The notes under the pieces: generated by a model
Told to the model about the DNA's origin: nothing
Databases searched by the model: none
Seen by the model: only the letters and a program-made list of their open reading frames with translations
Position numbers and translations under genes: made by a program
From: Sulfurimonas sp.
GTDB taxonomy: Bacteria; Campylobacterota; Campylobacteria; Campylobacterales; Sulfurimonadaceae
Reading direction: 5' to 3'
Length of the DNA stretch: 11,802 nucleotides
NCBI GenBank assembly: GCA_021157485.1
Contig: JAGGWO010000200.1
Coordinates: forward strand, 1-11,802
Shown here: piece by piece, positions 5,918 to 11,802 of the stretch
Layout of the letters: each line of letters begins with the position of its first letter
Position numbering within the stretch: the first letter of the stretch is position 1

Positions 5918-6196
5918 ATGGCATGGGCAACAGCAAGACATATATTAGTAGATAGTGAAGAGAAGTGTAATGAGGTAAAAGCAGAGATTGAAAATGGGCT
6001 GGATTTTGGAGAAGCGGCAAAGGCAAATTCATCTTGTCCTTCATCTGCTCAAGGTGGAGATTTAGGTAAGTTTGGACCAGGGCAGATGGTTCCAGAGTTT
6101 GATAAAGCTATTTTTAGTGGAGATGTTGGTGTTCTTTATGGACCAATTAAAACTCAATTTGGATATCACCTAATCGACATTACTGGAAGAGGATAG
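5918..6196 (+). CDS. ppiC: Parvulin-type peptidyl-prolyl cis-trans isomerase (PpiC/Par10-like)
   Basis: A 92-residue stand-alone parvulin domain, the same size as E. coli PpiC (Par10, 93 residues). Recognisable elements in order are ARHILV near the N-terminus, the SCPSSAQGGDLGKFGPGQMVPEFDKAIF block (about residues 39-66, given here in two pieces: SCPSSAQGGDLGKF and GPGQMVPEFDKAIF), and TQFGYHLI near the C-terminus. It catalyses cis-trans isomerisation of peptidyl-prolyl bonds and assists folding. There is no signal peptide or membrane anchor, so it is cytoplasmic, unlike SurA or PpiD. The start is ATG 5918, with AAGGA at 5905-5909 eight bases upstream. The aguB-like gene follows after 10 bases and is probably co-transcribed. 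Confidence 0.93.
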   Translation: MAWATARHILVDSEEKCNEVKAEIENGLDFGEAAKANSSCPSSAQGGDLGKFGPGQMVPEFDKAIFSGDVGVLYGPIKTQFGYHLIDITGRG

Positions 6197-6206
6197 TCTT
6201 TACCTC

Positions 6207-7064
6207 ATGGTAAAAGTATCTGCAATCCAGATGAGTATGAATGAAGATTCATATTTAAATATAAACAAGGCTGAGCGATTAGTTCGTGAGGCTGCGTTTA
6301 ATGGTGCACAAATTATACTTTTACCAGAACTTTTCACCTCTTTATACTTTTGTAAAGATATGGATGAAAAGTACTTTGCATTAGCAGAGCCTCTAAGAAA
6401 TAACGAGTTAATAAAACAGTTTTCAGATTTAGCGTTAGAGTTAAATGTAGTTATATTAGTTAGTTATTTTGAAAAAGCTCAAGAGGGTAGTTTATGCTAT
6501 TATAATTCACTTGTAGTTATAAACGCAAATGGAACTGTGATGGATAACTACCGCAAAACTCACATTCCAGATGGTCCAGGGTATGAAGAGAAGTTTTATT
6601 TTAAACCAGGTGATAGTGGCTTTAAAGTTTATGAAACTGCTTATGGAAAAATCGGAGTTGGAATCTGTTGGGACCAGTGGTTTTGTGAGACTGCACGCGC
6701 ACTTTCACTTATGGGTGCTGAGATTATCTTTTATCCAACAGCTATTGGTAGTGAACCAGAGATTCACTTAGACTCAAAAGAGCACTGGCAAAGAGTTCAG
6801 ATGGGACATGCTGCGACAAATACAGTTCCGGTTGTAGTTGCAAATAGAGTAGGTGAAGAAGTTGGTGAGAGCTGTAGTCTCACTTTTTATGGCTCCTCTT
6901 TCATAACTGATTATACTGGTGCTAAAGTAGCTGAAGCCTCACGTGAGGATGAAGAGATTATTTATGCTGATTTGGACTTGCAAGAGAACGCAAAGCAAAG
7001 AGAGTATTGGGGATTACTTCGAGATAGAAGGGGTAGTTGTTACTCTAAATTGTGTGAAGAATAA
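6207..7064 (+). CDS. aguB: Carbon-nitrogen hydrolase, N-carbamoylputrescine amidase AguB
   Basis: A 285-residue nitrilase-superfamily enzyme. The catalytic triad is visible: E41 (LLPELF), K117 (YRKTHIPD) and C154 (GICWDQWF). The DGPGYEEKFYFKPGD element after the lysine and the LDSKEHWQRVQMGHA element near residue 190-205 are typical of AguB, which hydrolyses N-carbamoylputrescine to putrescine, CO2 and ammonia, the last step of the agmatine route. The agmatine deiminase gene (aguA) is not in the window. ATG 6207 gives the standard N-terminus (VSAIQM), but the only GA-rich site, AGAGGA at 6188-6193, is 13 bases away inside ppiC, so translation may depend on ppiC. The 3' end overlaps the end of miaA by 20 bases on the opposite strand. 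A related ureido-acid amidase is the main alternative. Confidence 0.88.
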   Translation: MVKVSAIQMSMNEDSYLNINKAERLVREAAFNGAQIILLPELFTSLYFCKDMDEKYFALAEPLRNNELIKQFSDLALELNVVILVSYFEKAQEGSLCYYNSLVVINANGTVMDNYRKTHIPDGPGYEEKFYFKPGDSGFKVYETAYGKIGVGICWDQWFCETARALSLMGAEIIFYPTAIGSEPEIHLDSKEHWQRVQMGHAATNTVPVVVANRVGEEVGESCSLTFYGSSFITDYTGAKVAEASREDEEIIYADLDLQENAKQREYWGLLRDRRGSCYSKLCEE

Positions 7065-7947
7065 TTTCTTCTAACTCTTCTAGCGGAGCGTGAATAATAT
7101 TTTTAAATTGAGTACGGTTAAAAGTTTGCTGACGCTTTGCAAGTTGTCCTGTATGTACTGAAATATTCTCTACCATCTCTTCTTTACTAACTTTGTTATC
7201 AAGGTACTCCAAAACTTCAACAATTCCAATAGAACCCATCGCATGTGGCAGGCGTGAATACTTCTGCTCTAAATAACAAATCTCATCTAACAAACCTAAC
7301 TCTAGCATCTTATTTGTACGCTTTGAAATTCTTTTTCTAAGCACATCTCTATCTACATCAATGTTAAAAATATTTAAATTTTCTATGATTGGCTTTGGAG
7401 GATTTTTTTTAAACCACGCAGTTGGTGAGAGTTTAGAAGCTTCGTATATTAAAAGAGCTTTTTCTATACGGTAGCTATCATTAGAGGATATTTTTTTCAT
7501 ATACTCTTCGTCAAGTTCACGTAAAAAATTGTAACAATTCTCTAAATCAGTCAGCTTCTTATTTACAGTTTCTCTTGTCTCATCTGTAATATTTGGCAGA
7601 GTTGATAAACCTTGAATAAGAGACTTAAGATAAAAAGATGTACCACCAACTATAACAAGATTTTTAGAATCTTTTTTGCATTCTTCTAAAACTTTTTGGT
7701 AAAGGTCTATAAAAATATCAACACTGAAATATTCATCAGGATTTAAAACATCAATACCAAAATGTTTTACTGCGTTTAGCTCTTCTTTAGAAGGTTTTGC
7801 AGAGACAATATCTATCTCTTTATAGATACTAAGAGAGTCAATAGAAAGAATATAAGCATCAATTTTTAAAGCAATTTTAATAGCTAAATCACTCTTTCCT
7901 GATGCAGTTGGACCTATGATAGCAAGTTGTTTTATATCTCTTTTCAT
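7045..7947 (-). CDS. miaA: tRNA dimethylallyltransferase MiaA
   Basis: A 300-residue cytoplasmic enzyme that adds a dimethylallyl group to N6 of A37 in tRNAs reading codons that start with U, stabilising codon-anticodon pairing. The P-loop IIGPTASGKSDLA (about residues 10-22), the DSLSIYKEIDIVSAKPS substrate motif (37-53), GGTSFYLKSL (101-110) and the C-terminal GQLAKRQQTFNRTQF segment are all in family order, and length is normal. ATG 7945-7947 is the only reasonable start before the P-loop. No Shine-Dalgarno sequence precedes it; instead TATAAT lies six bases upstream on the minus strand, so the message may be almost leaderless. It is divergent from mqnP and convergent with aguB, whose last 20 coding bases it overlaps. 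Confidence 0.96.
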   Translation of the reverse strand: MKRDIKQLAIIGPTASGKSDLAIKIALKIDAYILSIDSLSIYKEIDIVSAKPSKEELNAVKHFGIDVLNPDEYFSVDIFIDLYQKVLEECKKDSKNLVIVGGTSFYLKSLIQGLSTLPNITDETRETVNKKLTDLENCYNFLRELDEEYMKKISSNDSYRIEKALLIYEASKLSPTAWFKKNPPKPIIENLNIFNIDVDRDVLRKRISKRTNKMLELGLLDEICYLEQKYSRLPHAMGSIGIVEVLEYLDNKVSKEEMVENISVHTGQLAKRQQTFNRTQFKNIIHAPLEELEEIILHTI

Positions 7948-7953
7948 TGTGAA

Positions 7954-7959
7954 ATTATA
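7954..7959 (-). promoter_or_regulatory. Consensus -10 box very close to the miaA start
   Basis: On the minus strand TATAAT occupies 7959 down to 7954, followed by six bases (TTCACA) and the miaA ATG. A start of transcription at the normal distance from this box would fall on or just before the ATG, giving a leaderless or nearly leaderless mRNA. This agrees with the lack of a ribosome binding site. A promoter further upstream cannot be excluded. Confidence 0.4.
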
Positions 7960-7980
7960 TCATTTTAAATCAACTTTAGG

Positions 7981-7986
7981 TAAAAT
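7981..7986 (+). promoter_or_regulatory. Possible -10 box for the mqnP-ftsW-murG operon
   Basis: TAAAAT lies 29 bases before the TTG start of mqnP, giving a predicted transcription start near 7993 and a leader of about 23 bases that contains the AGAGGG ribosome binding site at 8003-8008. It is in the only intergenic gap (68 bases) upstream of the operon. The preceding DNA is T/A rich with no -35 box, as is usual in Campylobacterota. Confidence 0.35.
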
Positions 7987-8015
7987 AGCCATAATTAAAC
8001 AAAGAGGGCTAAAGC

Positions 8016-8876
8016 TTGGAAAGAATTATTCAAAAAGCAAAAGATTTTAACGAATTAGTGATGTTTGAACACTCTATTTTTTCACTTCCGTTTATTTTTA
8101 TAGCTATGATTGTTGCGGCTGATGGATGGTTTGGTTTTTGGCTACTTTTGATGGGTGTTTTTGCTGCTTTAAGTGCTAGAAATTTTGCAATGGGTGTGAA
8201 TAGATATGCAGACCGTGATGTAGATGCAGCTAATCCTAGAACTGCAGATAGACCAAATGTAGATGGAAGACTCGATAGTTCAAGTATCATGATTTTTATC
8301 ATTGTCAATGCGATAGTTTTTATAGCTGTTGCGTACATGATAAACTCTTTGGCCTTTTGGCTTAGCTTTCCTATTCTCTTTATTTTAGGCTCTTACTCAT
8401 ACTTTAAAAGATTTTCATCGATGGCACATATAGTTTTGGGTATCTCTCTTGGCCTTGCACCTATCGCTGGTGTTGTTGCAGTTCAAGCAAGCATTCCTCT
8501 CTGGTCAGTGCTGCTAAGTTTAGGTGTTATCTTTTGGGTTGCCGGTTTTGATCTGCTCTACTCACTTCAAGATATTGACTTTGACAAAGAGAACAATCTT
8601 CACTCAATTCCATCAATATATGGAGCAGAGGCGACGCTTTTTATATCAGCACTTTTTCATATGATGAGTGTGACTTTTTGGATGCTGTTTGTTTGGGCTT
8701 CTGGACTTGGATTTTTTGCTTACCTTGCAGTTATTGGTTCAGGCTTTGTTTTAGCATATGAGCAAAAACTTGTACGTAAAGATTTTACTCAGATTGACCG
8801 TGTGTTTTTTACAGTAAATGGCTATCTTGGAGTTGCGTTTTTCTTTTTAATTATTCTAGATAGGATGGTTGCATGA
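8016..8876 (+). CDS. mqnP: UbiA-family polyprenyltransferase, probably MqnP of the futalosine menaquinone pathway
   Basis: A 286-residue integral membrane prenyltransferase with about eight or nine hydrophobic segments. Both aspartate-rich prenyl-diphosphate/Mg2+ sites are present: N62-R-Y-A-D66-R-D68-V-D70 followed by NPRTADRP, and the second around D179 (FDLLYSLQD) with D186, D188 and D190. UbiA-type enzymes join a polyprenyl chain to an aromatic acid. Campylobacterota make menaquinone by the futalosine route, where this enzyme is MqnP; that choice over UbiA is inferred from the phylum. The start is TTG 8016, supported by AGAGGG at 8003-8008 seven bases upstream and by the family N-terminus. 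It heads a five-gene co-directional cluster; its stop overlaps the next start by ATGA. Confidence 0.88.
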   Translation: MERIIQKAKDFNELVMFEHSIFSLPFIFIAMIVAADGWFGFWLLLMGVFAALSARNFAMGVNRYADRDVDAANPRTADRPNVDGRLDSSSIMIFIIVNAIVFIAVAYMINSLAFWLSFPILFILGSYSYFKRFSSMAHIVLGISLGLAPIAGVVAVQASIPLWSVLLSLGVIFWVAGFDLLYSLQDIDFDKENNLHSIPSIYGAEATLFISALFHMMSVTFWMLFVWASGLGFFAYLAVIGSGFVLAYEQKLVRKDFTQIDRVFFTVNGYLGVAFFFLIILDRMVA

Positions 8877-9394
8877 GTCCACGTTTAGTACCAGCTCCTA
8901 TAAGTTTAGTTTTTAGTGAAGCCACAAATGATAGAGAAGCTTATGATAGAGAGTACCAACAGCTAAGTGAGTCGGATGATAATCCTATAAACAAGTGGCT
9001 TAAGTTAGCAAAAGCGAGAGGTGATACTGCTGAGACAGATCCAGTTCTTTTAAATCTTGTAGTTGAACTACATAACAAGCTGGATGCTCTGGAAAGATTT
9101 TTAAAAGATGAACAACCGGTGAGGGTTTCACTTATAAATGAGGCTGATATAGATGCTATTGGTTTTGAGCACTTTAGTATAAAAGAGGCAATGTTAGAAG
9201 AGGGTAAAGAGTATTATGGACGTGTAGAGATGCCAGTTCATCCAAAGCGTGATATAGGTATATTTTTTAAAGCTGAGAGTAATAAACTCGCAAGTATTAT
9301 AAAAATTCATGAGAGAGATGAAAAAGAGTGGGGTTCTTATATGACTGCACGTGAACGTGTCTTAATTCGTGAAGCAAGAGAGAATAAAAAGTGA
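8873..9394 (+). CDS. PilZ-like domain protein of unknown function
   Basis: A 173-residue soluble protein with no signal or membrane segment. The N-terminal ~75 residues are helical, including VELHNKLDALERFLK (about 64-78), which resembles the dimerising helix ahead of some PilZ domains. Residues ~83-165 follow a PilZ-like strand pattern: VSLINEADIDAIGF (compare 'NISxxGIxF'), EGKEYYGRVEMPV, a strand with IGIFFKA, and a final helix DEKEWGSYMTARERVLIREA like the 'dreriixyixxxqRelLR' end of PilZ domains. The RxxxR cyclic-di-GMP binding arginines are not seen, so it probably does not bind the nucleotide. It overlaps its neighbours by 4 bases on each side (ATGA with mqnP, GTGA with the next gene), so coupled translation is likely. 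The fold is assigned by eye; the role may be related to envelope or division, judged from position only. Confidence 0.6.
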   Translation: MSPRLVPAPISLVFSEATNDREAYDREYQQLSESDDNPINKWLKLAKARGDTAETDPVLLNLVVELHNKLDALERFLKDEQPVRVSLINEADIDAIGFEHFSIKEAMLEEGKEYYGRVEMPVHPKRDIGIFFKAESNKLASIIKIHERDEKEWGSYMTARERVLIREARENKK

Positions 9395-9909
9395 ATTTAG
9401 AACAATTTAGCATAGAGTATGTAGTAGTTGCAATGGCTGGGATAATTCTGTATCTTTTGTATTATGTTTTTAGTAAAGATGCCCATTATTCAAAAAATAT
9501 ACGTTCAGTTGCTACTGTAGTTGAAGAGTTAAATAGAGAGCTTTTTTATCTCAAGAAAAAACTATCTGAAACGCAGCAAAACATTGAAGATAACTCTCAA
9601 AGAATGACTGATGAAGTTATCTATCAAGAGATAGAGCGAAGTGTTTATGACATGGTTCAACCTCTTTCTCATGGACTAAAACAACTACAACAAAATATAA
9701 ATGCAATAGAAGTAGAGATTGACTCTCGCGTTTCAAATCTAGAGAGCGGAGTGAAGCAGATATCTATTCCTGCATCTATTCACGGAAATGATGATACGAA
9801 AATCATCTCTCTGTTTAAGCAGGGAGTATCACTTGATACTATCTCAAAAGAGCTTCATATCTCTAAGCCAGAAGTTGAATTTGTTTTAAAAATCAACAAA
9901 ATTAAGTAG
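9391..9909 (+). CDS. Membrane-anchored coiled-coil protein with C-terminal helix-turn-helix-like segment
   Basis: A 172-residue single-pass membrane protein. Residues about 9-28 (YVVVAMAGIILYLLYYVF) form one transmembrane helix near the N-terminus. Residues ~40-125 are a long coiled coil rich in E, Q, K, L and N. The last ~38 residues (IISLFKQGVSLDTISKEL, then HISKPEVEFVLKINKIK) look like a small helix-turn-helix, as in DUF6115/DUF2802-type proteins ('LxxxGxSxxxIAxxLxIsxxEVELxL'). The start is GTG 9391, overlapping the previous stop (GTGA). ftsW follows 10 bases downstream. Topology with most of the protein in the cytoplasm is inferred. The function is unknown; placement next to ftsW suggests a scaffold or regulator of division or wall synthesis. 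Confidence 0.7.
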   Translation: MNLEQFSIEYVVVAMAGIILYLLYYVFSKDAHYSKNIRSVATVVEELNRELFYLKKKLSETQQNIEDNSQRMTDEVIYQEIERSVYDMVQPLSHGLKQLQQNINAIEVEIDSRVSNLESGVKQISIPASIHGNDDTKIISLFKQGVSLDTISKELHISKPEVEFVLKINKIK

Positions 9910-9919
9910 ATAGATATTA

Positions 9920-11089
9920 ATGTATTGTGCAGATAGAAAACTTTTTACACTCGTATCGATTCTTATCGGTATAAGTATAATTTTAACATACTCTCTATCT
10001 GTTTATACAACACTGCTTTTTGGAGTGAATGAGTTTCATTTTGCTATCAGACAGGCTATTTTTGGACTTCTTAGTATATCTATTATGTGGGGATTATCTC
10101 TGATGAACCCAGATATATGGCTCAATAGAGTAGGGTTCACTCTCTTTTTTGGCTCACTTATTCTTATGATTGCTATGCCATTTTTACCTGAAACAATTGT
10201 ATCAGCAGTTGGTGGAGCAAAGAGATGGATTAAGCTTTTTGGTTTTTCACTTGCTCCTGTTGAGTTTTTTAAAGTTGGTTTTGTCTATTTTTTGGCATGG
10301 AGTTTTTCGAGAAAACTTGGTCATCATGATGGAATGGGTTTGGGAAAAGAGTTTCAACGTTTTATACCTTATGCTTTAGTTTTTATAGGAGCAATGTTCA
10401 TTATTGCATTTTTGCAAAAAGATTTAGGACAGGTAGTCGTTTTGGGTTTAACACTTCTGTTTATGCTTATATTTGCAGGAAGTAGTTTTAGATTTTTCTT
10501 GAGTATATTATCTGCAATTTTTACTTCTATAATTGTTTTTATCCTTATAGAAGAGCATAGAATTATACGTATTAAATCTTGGTGGGCACTTGCTCAAAAT
10601 AGTGTTTTAGAGATTTTTCCCGATTCAATTGCTGAGAAACTGAGAGTTCCCACAGAGATAGAACCATATCAAATAGGACACTCTCTAAACGCAATTCATA
10701 ATGGCGGACTTTTAGGAACTGGACTTGGAAATGGAACTTTTAAGTTAGGTTTTTTATCTGAAGTTCATACTGACTTTATTTTAGCAGGACTCGCTGAAGA
10801 GTTTGGATTTATTGGTGTTTTCTTTATTGTATTTATCTTTATGTGGATGCTTCAACGTATCTTTAAAGTGGCAAATCGCTCGCAAGAGATGACAATTTAT
10901 CTCTTTAGTATCGGTATAGGGCTTATTCTTGCGTTTTCTTTTATGGTAAATGCTTATGGGATTAGTGGTATTACTCCCATCAAAGGTATCTCGGTTCCAT
11001 TTTTAAGTTATGGTGGTTCGGCAATGCTTGGTGCTGCGTTTGGTATTGGTATGATTTTAATGGCTTCTAAAAAAGCGAAGATGGATTAA
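9920..11089 (+). CDS. ftsW: SEDS-family peptidoglycan glycosyltransferase FtsW
   Basis: A 389-residue polytopic membrane protein with about ten transmembrane segments and the full set of SEDS landmarks: GAKRWI (99-104), PVEFFK (113-118), the QKDLG motif with catalytic-type D168, a large extracytoplasmic loop (about 215-280), HTDFILAGLAEEFG (283-296), and ITPIKG with PFLSYGGS (351-367). SEDS proteins polymerise lipid II into glycan strands with a partner class B PBP. Assignment to FtsW (septum) rather than RodA (side wall) rests on the adjacent murG, as in division-cell wall clusters, and would otherwise be uncertain. The N-terminus is short and lacks the long cytoplasmic extension of E. coli FtsW. 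ATG 9920 has no clear ribosome binding site, so it may depend on translation from the gene 10 bases upstream. Confidence 0.9.
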   Translation: MYCADRKLFTLVSILIGISIILTYSLSVYTTLLFGVNEFHFAIRQAIFGLLSISIMWGLSLMNPDIWLNRVGFTLFFGSLILMIAMPFLPETIVSAVGGAKRWIKLFGFSLAPVEFFKVGFVYFLAWSFSRKLGHHDGMGLGKEFQRFIPYALVFIGAMFIIAFLQKDLGQVVVLGLTLLFMLIFAGSSFRFFLSILSAIFTSIIVFILIEEHRIIRIKSWWALAQNSVLEIFPDSIAEKLRVPTEIEPYQIGHSLNAIHNGGLLGTGLGNGTFKLGFLSEVHTDFILAGLAEEFGFIGVFFIVFIFMWMLQRIFKVANRSQEMTIYLFSIGIGLILAFSFMVNAYGISGITPIKGISVPFLSYGGSAMLGAAFGIGMILMASKKAKMD

Positions 11090-11105
11090 TTATGCAGGAG
11101 TTAAA

Positions 11106-11802
11106 ATGAAAATTTGTATAACTGGTGGTGGAACTGGCGGACATCTTATGATAGCTCAGGCTTTAGTAGAGGCTGCTGTAGTTGAAGGTCATGAGGCGAT
11201 ATTTATAGGTTCAACTCATGGGCAAGATAGAAAATATTTTGAATCTCATAGTTCATTTTCACATGTCTACTTTTTAGAAACTACAGGTGTAGTAAATCAA
11301 AAGGGTCTTGGCAAACTAAAAGCACTTTACAAGATTTTCAAAGCATTTTTAACTTCAAGAAAATTACTGAAAAAACATAAAATTCAAGCGACATACAGTG
11401 TTGGTGGTTTCTCTGCTGCTCCTGCATCTTTTGCGACATTGAGTAGGTTTATACCACTCTTTATTCATGAGCAAAACGCAGTAGAGGGAAGACTGAATTC
11501 TCTGCTCAAGCCTTACGCAAAAAGATTTATATCTGCGTATGATAAAAACTCACCCATCCAAGGCTACCCAGTAAAAGAGATTTTTTATAAAAACGCAAGA
11601 GTGAGAGAAGATTTAAAAACTATCATCTTTCTTGGTGGTTCTCATGGGGCAAAAGCTATAAATGATTTGGCTCTTTCAGTGGCACATAAACTACAAAAAT
11701 TAAATATTAAAATTATTCATCAAGCAGGTGAAGCTGATTTTGAGCGGGTTAAAAAAGAGTATGAAGATATGAAAGTTGAGGTTGAACTCTATAGTTTTAC
11801 TT
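11106..11802 (+). CDS. murG: UDP-GlcNAc:lipid I GlcNAc transferase MurG (partial, cut by window end)
   Basis: The first 232 residues of MurG; the frame runs off the window without a stop. MurG acts at the inner face of the membrane, moving GlcNAc from UDP-GlcNAc onto lipid I to form lipid II, the substrate of FtsW. Visible motifs are the glycine-rich GGGTGGH loop (residues 7-13, with H13), SVGGFSAAPASFA (98-110), HEQN (121-124) followed by A-V-E-G-R-L-N, and GGSHGAKAIN (177-186), the start of the C-terminal nucleotide-binding domain. ATG 11106 has AGGAG at 11096-11100 five bases upstream and lies 16 bases after ftsW, so the two are surely co-transcribed. About 110 C-terminal residues, including most of the UDP-GlcNAc site, are beyond the window. 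Confidence 0.96.
   Translation, partial: MKICITGGGTGGHLMIAQALVEAAVVEGHEAIFIGSTHGQDRKYFESHSSFSHVYFLETTGVVNQKGLGKLKALYKIFKAFLTSRKLLKKHKIQATYSVGGFSAAPASFATLSRFIPLFIHEQNAVEGRLNSLLKPYAKRFISAYDKNSPIQGYPVKEIFYKNARVREDLKTIIFLGGSHGAKAINDLALSVAHKLQKLNIKIIHQAGEADFERVKKEYEDMKVEVELYSFT

Noticed and set aside
8030..8338. 102-codon minus-strand open frame inside mqnP
   Set aside because: It is antisense to a clear UbiA-family gene with both Asp-rich motifs; hydrophobic-rich codons commonly leave such shadows.
1..11802. CRISPR array, tRNA/rRNA gene, insertion sequence, integrase or attachment site
   Set aside because: Looked for by eye along the window; no regularly spaced repeats, cloverleaf sequence, transposase motifs or flanking direct repeats typical of insertion were found.

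Overview
The window looks like a chromosomal segment of an AT-rich member of the Campylobacterota (formerly Epsilonproteobacteria), most likely a Sulfurimonas-like marine or sulfur-oxidising genus. This is inferred from the low-GC codon use, the style of the MiaA, FtsW, MurG and prenyltransferase proteins, and the presence of an MqnP-like enzyme, which fits the futalosine menaquinone route usual in this phylum. The genus is an inference and no database search was run.

Left part (1-5033): the 3' half of a type I restriction-modification locus. The window opens on the last 22 codons of hsdS. These overlap by ATGA a small coiled-coil/zinc-ribbon protein. A 45-codon piece of a DUF1016 (YhcG-type) gene follows and is apparently a deletion remnant. 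It is joined by TGATG to an Abi_2/AbiF-type HEPN protein. A 245-base spacer rich in palindromes precedes a full-length hsdR. Restriction, abortive infection and a decayed nuclease gene are thus packed together, as in other defence loci; hsdM is presumably upstream of the window. The spacer before hsdR is the most unusual part. It holds two related palindromes that differ by compensatory base changes, plus a third large dyad.

Middle (5034-7947): after a 230-base gene-free stretch, a lipoprotein with a thioredoxin-like fold (minus strand) diverges from ppiC (a PpiC/Par10-type prolyl isomerase). Next to ppiC is an AguB-type N-carbamoylputrescine amidase, which converges on and overlaps the end of miaA (tRNA A37 dimethylallyltransferase, minus strand).

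Right part (8016-11802): a tight co-directional housekeeping operon: mqnP-like prenyltransferase, a PilZ-like protein, a membrane-anchored coiled-coil protein with a C-terminal helix-turn-helix-like end, ftsW, and murG, which is cut by the window edge. Neighbours overlap by 4 bases or are separated by only 10-16 bases, so menaquinone prenylation and lipid II/septal wall synthesis are probably co-transcribed.

No tRNA, rRNA, CRISPR array, insertion sequence or integrase was seen. The candidates for something undescribed lie in the hsdS-hsdR interval: the HsdS-coupled zinc-ribbon protein, the Abi/HEPN gene, and the structured spacer that could be an RNA or a double operator.
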